Positions 62,951 through 64,000 of a stretch of DNA of 64,000 bases are shown here, piece after piece. Under the pieces are notes generated by a model that made no database searches, was not told where the DNA came from, and was given only the letters and a program-made list of their open reading frames with translations. The DNA lies in assembly GCF_014648855.1 (NCBI RefSeq), contig NZ_BMRX01000002.1, positions 186,001 through 250,000 on the forward strand. Direction: 5' to 3'. Made by a program: the position numbers and the translations under genes. How positions within the stretch are numbered: the stretch's first letter is position 1; each line of letters opens with the position of its first letter. The DNA is from Streptomyces parvulus. Its GTDB lineage: Bacteria; Actinomycetota; Actinomycetes; Streptomycetales; Streptomycetaceae.

Positions 62951-62994
62951 GCCCGTGGGGGCCGGCCCGTTCGGACGGACCGGCCCCCACGGGC
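62951..62994. terminator. Terminator after the ABC1-kinase gene
   Basis: A 15-bp perfect GC stem (GCCCGTGGGGGCCGG and its complement) with a 14-base loop, 18 bases after the stop. Confidence 0.75.
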
Positions 62995-63002
62995 AGAGCT
63001 TC

Positions 63003-63022
63003 CTCTCCCCCGAGGGGGAGAG
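63003..63022. terminator. Hairpin at the end of the wblC operon
   Basis: A 9-bp stem (CTCTCCCCC/GGGGGAGAG) with a two-base turn, 20 bp past the stop of the wblC-linked gene. It probably ends leftward transcription. Confidence 0.55.
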
Positions 63023-63042
63023 CACCGCTTCAGGTGTGTCTG

Positions 63043-63366
63043 CTACTGCATGACCGCCATGGCCAGCGCACGCCGGGCGCGCATCGAGGCGCGCTCCGCC
63101 CTGCGCTGCATCCGGCGAGCGGTCGCCAGGCGCATCGCCCGGCGCTCCTGCTCTGCCTCGATCAGGCGGTCGTGCATATGCGCACGTGCCAGGGCTTCTG
63201 GGATGAGTTGCATTTCGCGGGTCCTGTTCTGGCGCGAGTCCTTCGCGCCGGTGGTGGTGAAGTCTTCAGGCGCGGAGCCTGCGAGGTCGTGGGGGGACGG
63301 CTTCATCGGGGCCTGCTTCTGGGGGTCGTACGTGAGGGGGCGGTCGATCGTTCCGGTGATGTTCAT
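63043..63366 (-). CDS. Basic small protein co-encoded with wblC, function unknown
   Basis: A 107-residue protein. The N-terminal half is polar and proline-rich. The C-terminal half is an Arg/Ala-rich amphipathic helix (MRLATARRMQRRAERASMRA) that could bind nucleic acid. Its ATG overlaps the wblC stop (ATGA), so it is made together with WblC. An in-frame ATG at about residue 52 (MQLIPEALAR) would give a 56-residue version. I do not recognise a family. Confidence 0.7.
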   Translation of the reverse strand: MNITGTIDRPLTYDPQKQAPMKPSPHDLAGSAPEDFTTTGAKDSRQNRTREMQLIPEALARAHMHDRLIEAEQERRAMRLATARRMQRRAERASMRARRALAMAVMQ

Positions 63367-63731
63367 GCCGAAACCGGGTTCTTGCGCGGGCGGCCGCGCG
63401 GCCGCTTCCGGGCGACGACGACACCCTGGACGAACAGCTCGCCGCCCCAGACGCCCCAGGGCTCACGCCGCTCCTTGGCTCCGGCGAGGCAGGCCTCGAC
63501 CAGCGGGCAGGTGCGGCAGAGGGACTTGGCGTACTCGACGTCCGCCGGCGACTCGGCGAAGAAGACCTCGGGGTCGTAGGAGCGGCAGGGGACGGGTACG
63601 CCGAGGTTCTCGATGGCGTCGTCGAGCGCGGTGAGCGCGGTGAGCGGGGTCAAGGTGGAGTCCTCCGTGGAACAGGGCTTGGGGATCGTGTCGGAAGGCG
63701 GTACGGACGGGGCGTGCGCTTCGAGTTGCAC
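63363..63731 (-). CDS. wblC: WhiB7-type regulator WblC
   Basis: A 122-residue WhiB-family activator of resistance to ribosome-targeting antibiotics. Four iron-sulfur cysteines are seen (PCRSYD, then LCRTCPLVEACL), and the turn motif is EPWGVWGG. The WhiB7-specific AT-hook KRPRGRPRKN lies near the C-terminus and identifies the subgroup. The GTG start is preceded by AGGAAG. It has a long leader with a uORF and terminator, and its stop overlaps the start of a small basic protein gene. Confidence 0.95.
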   Translation of the reverse strand: MQLEAHAPSVPPSDTIPKPCSTEDSTLTPLTALTALDDAIENLGVPVPCRSYDPEVFFAESPADVEYAKSLCRTCPLVEACLAGAKERREPWGVWGGELFVQGVVVARKRPRGRPRKNPVSA

Positions 63732-63849
63732 GGGGTGGTCTTCCTCGTCTGGTCGTTCCGGCCGGTTGGCCGGGTGGCGGCTTGGTACCGGGTTCTTTTC
63801 TTGTCCCGAGGCTCCTTCTTGCTGTCGTCCCCGTTCGAGGACAAACAGA

Positions 63850-63884
63850 AGGGCCGCGGATCCCGGGTGGGGTTCCGCGGCCCT
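63850..63884 (-). terminator. Attenuator terminator in the wblC leader
   Basis: Eleven-base arms AGGGCCGCGGA/TCCGCGGCCCT followed on the minus strand by TTCTGTTTGT, about 120 bases upstream of the wblC start and inside its own leader. Confidence 0.85.
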
Positions 63885-63895
63885 GAAGGCGCCGG

Positions 63896-63914
63896 CCTGA
63901 TCGACGATCAGGCT
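63896..63914 (-). promoter_or_regulatory. Stop-codon hairpin of the wblC uORF
   Basis: GCCTGATCG-A-CGATCAGGC is a perfect 9-bp dyad that includes the uORF stop codon. A ribosome at the end of the uORF would melt it; its state should decide whether the downstream terminator forms. Confidence 0.7.
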
Positions 63915-63952
63915 GGATCACTCCAGGGTTCTGGCCCACGGAAGGCCCACAT
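63908..63952 (-). CDS. uORF (leader peptide) upstream of wblC
   Basis: A 14-codon reading frame encoding MWAFRGPEPWSDPA, followed by TGA inside a hairpin. A leader peptide before a terminator and wblC matches the known attenuation control of whiB7/wblC genes: slow translation under antibiotics prevents termination. No strong ribosome site is visible before the ATG. Confidence 0.6.
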   Translation of the reverse strand: MWAFRGPEPWSDPA

Positions 63953-64000
63953 CAGGTGGTGCTGCGTCGTCTGCTTCCGGAATCCGGCACCGGTCGCGGT

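Overview
This 64 kb window is high-GC chromosomal DNA from a Streptomyces. The evidence is the very high third-position GC, frequent GTG and TTG starts, two WhiB-family genes (wblE, wblC), the mycothiol-type SigR/RsrA pair, the DasR/DasABC chitin-sugar system, and epi-isozizaene synthase next to a CYP170A1-type P450. Gene order closely follows the S. coelicolor core segment that runs from the sigH region to the wblC region (recalled order, not checked by alignment). No integrase, transposase, prophage module or CRISPR array is seen, so this reads as conserved core chromosome.

Layout. Bases 1-2.3 kb (minus) hold a polyprenyl diphosphate synthase, cut by the window edge, and a family 2B encapsulin shell carrying a cyclic-nucleotide-binding insert: a predicted protein nanocompartment with its prenyl-transfer cargo. 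Bases 2.6-10 kb carry an amidase, a PLP enzyme, a Na+/H+ antiporter, a UBP zinc finger, the RsbW-like anti-sigma factor with its stress sigma factor SigH (with an apparent frame break), a membrane protein, a lipid kinase and wblE. Bases 10-19 kb carry a PdtaS-like sensor kinase, nagB, dasD-C-B-A and dasR with several dre operators: the uptake, catabolism and signalling system for chitin-derived amino sugars. Bases 19-29 kb carry a monocarboxylate symporter pair, a GNAT enzyme, a cobalamin riboswitch driving nrdA-nrdB-nrdS, and the two-gene albaflavenone operon.

Bases 29-37 kb carry peptide deformylase, a TPR protein, two coupled membrane HD proteins (one intact HD-GYP, one degenerate), and rsrA-sigR with a clear SigR-type promoter ahead of a longer sigma isoform; then a hydrolase, an SRAP peptidase and an M50-like protein. 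Bases 37-44.6 kb carry aroA, rsgA, an SMR exporter with a candidate guanidine-III riboswitch, a TetR regulator, hisN, a CBS protein and the divergent catalase/CatR pair. Bases 44.6-47 kb hold two identical initiator tRNAs on either side of a Sel1/TPR gene.

Bases 47-60 kb carry a UPF0182 membrane protein, a PDZ/Lon-like protease, moaE, an epimerase, a zinc-metalloprotease-like gene coupled to a Nudix gene, a TerD/AIM24 trio and an M48-type peptidase. Bases 60-64 kb carry a ThiF/E1-like protein overlapping an ABC1 kinase, then wblC (minus) with a leader containing a 14-codon uORF, a stop-codon hairpin and a strong terminator: a ribosome-mediated attenuator for translation-inhibitor resistance.

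The most notable items are the encapsulin/prenyl synthase pair, the riboswitch ahead of the SMR gene, the sigH frame break, the wblC attenuator and the uncharacterised ThiF-like/ABC1 pair.
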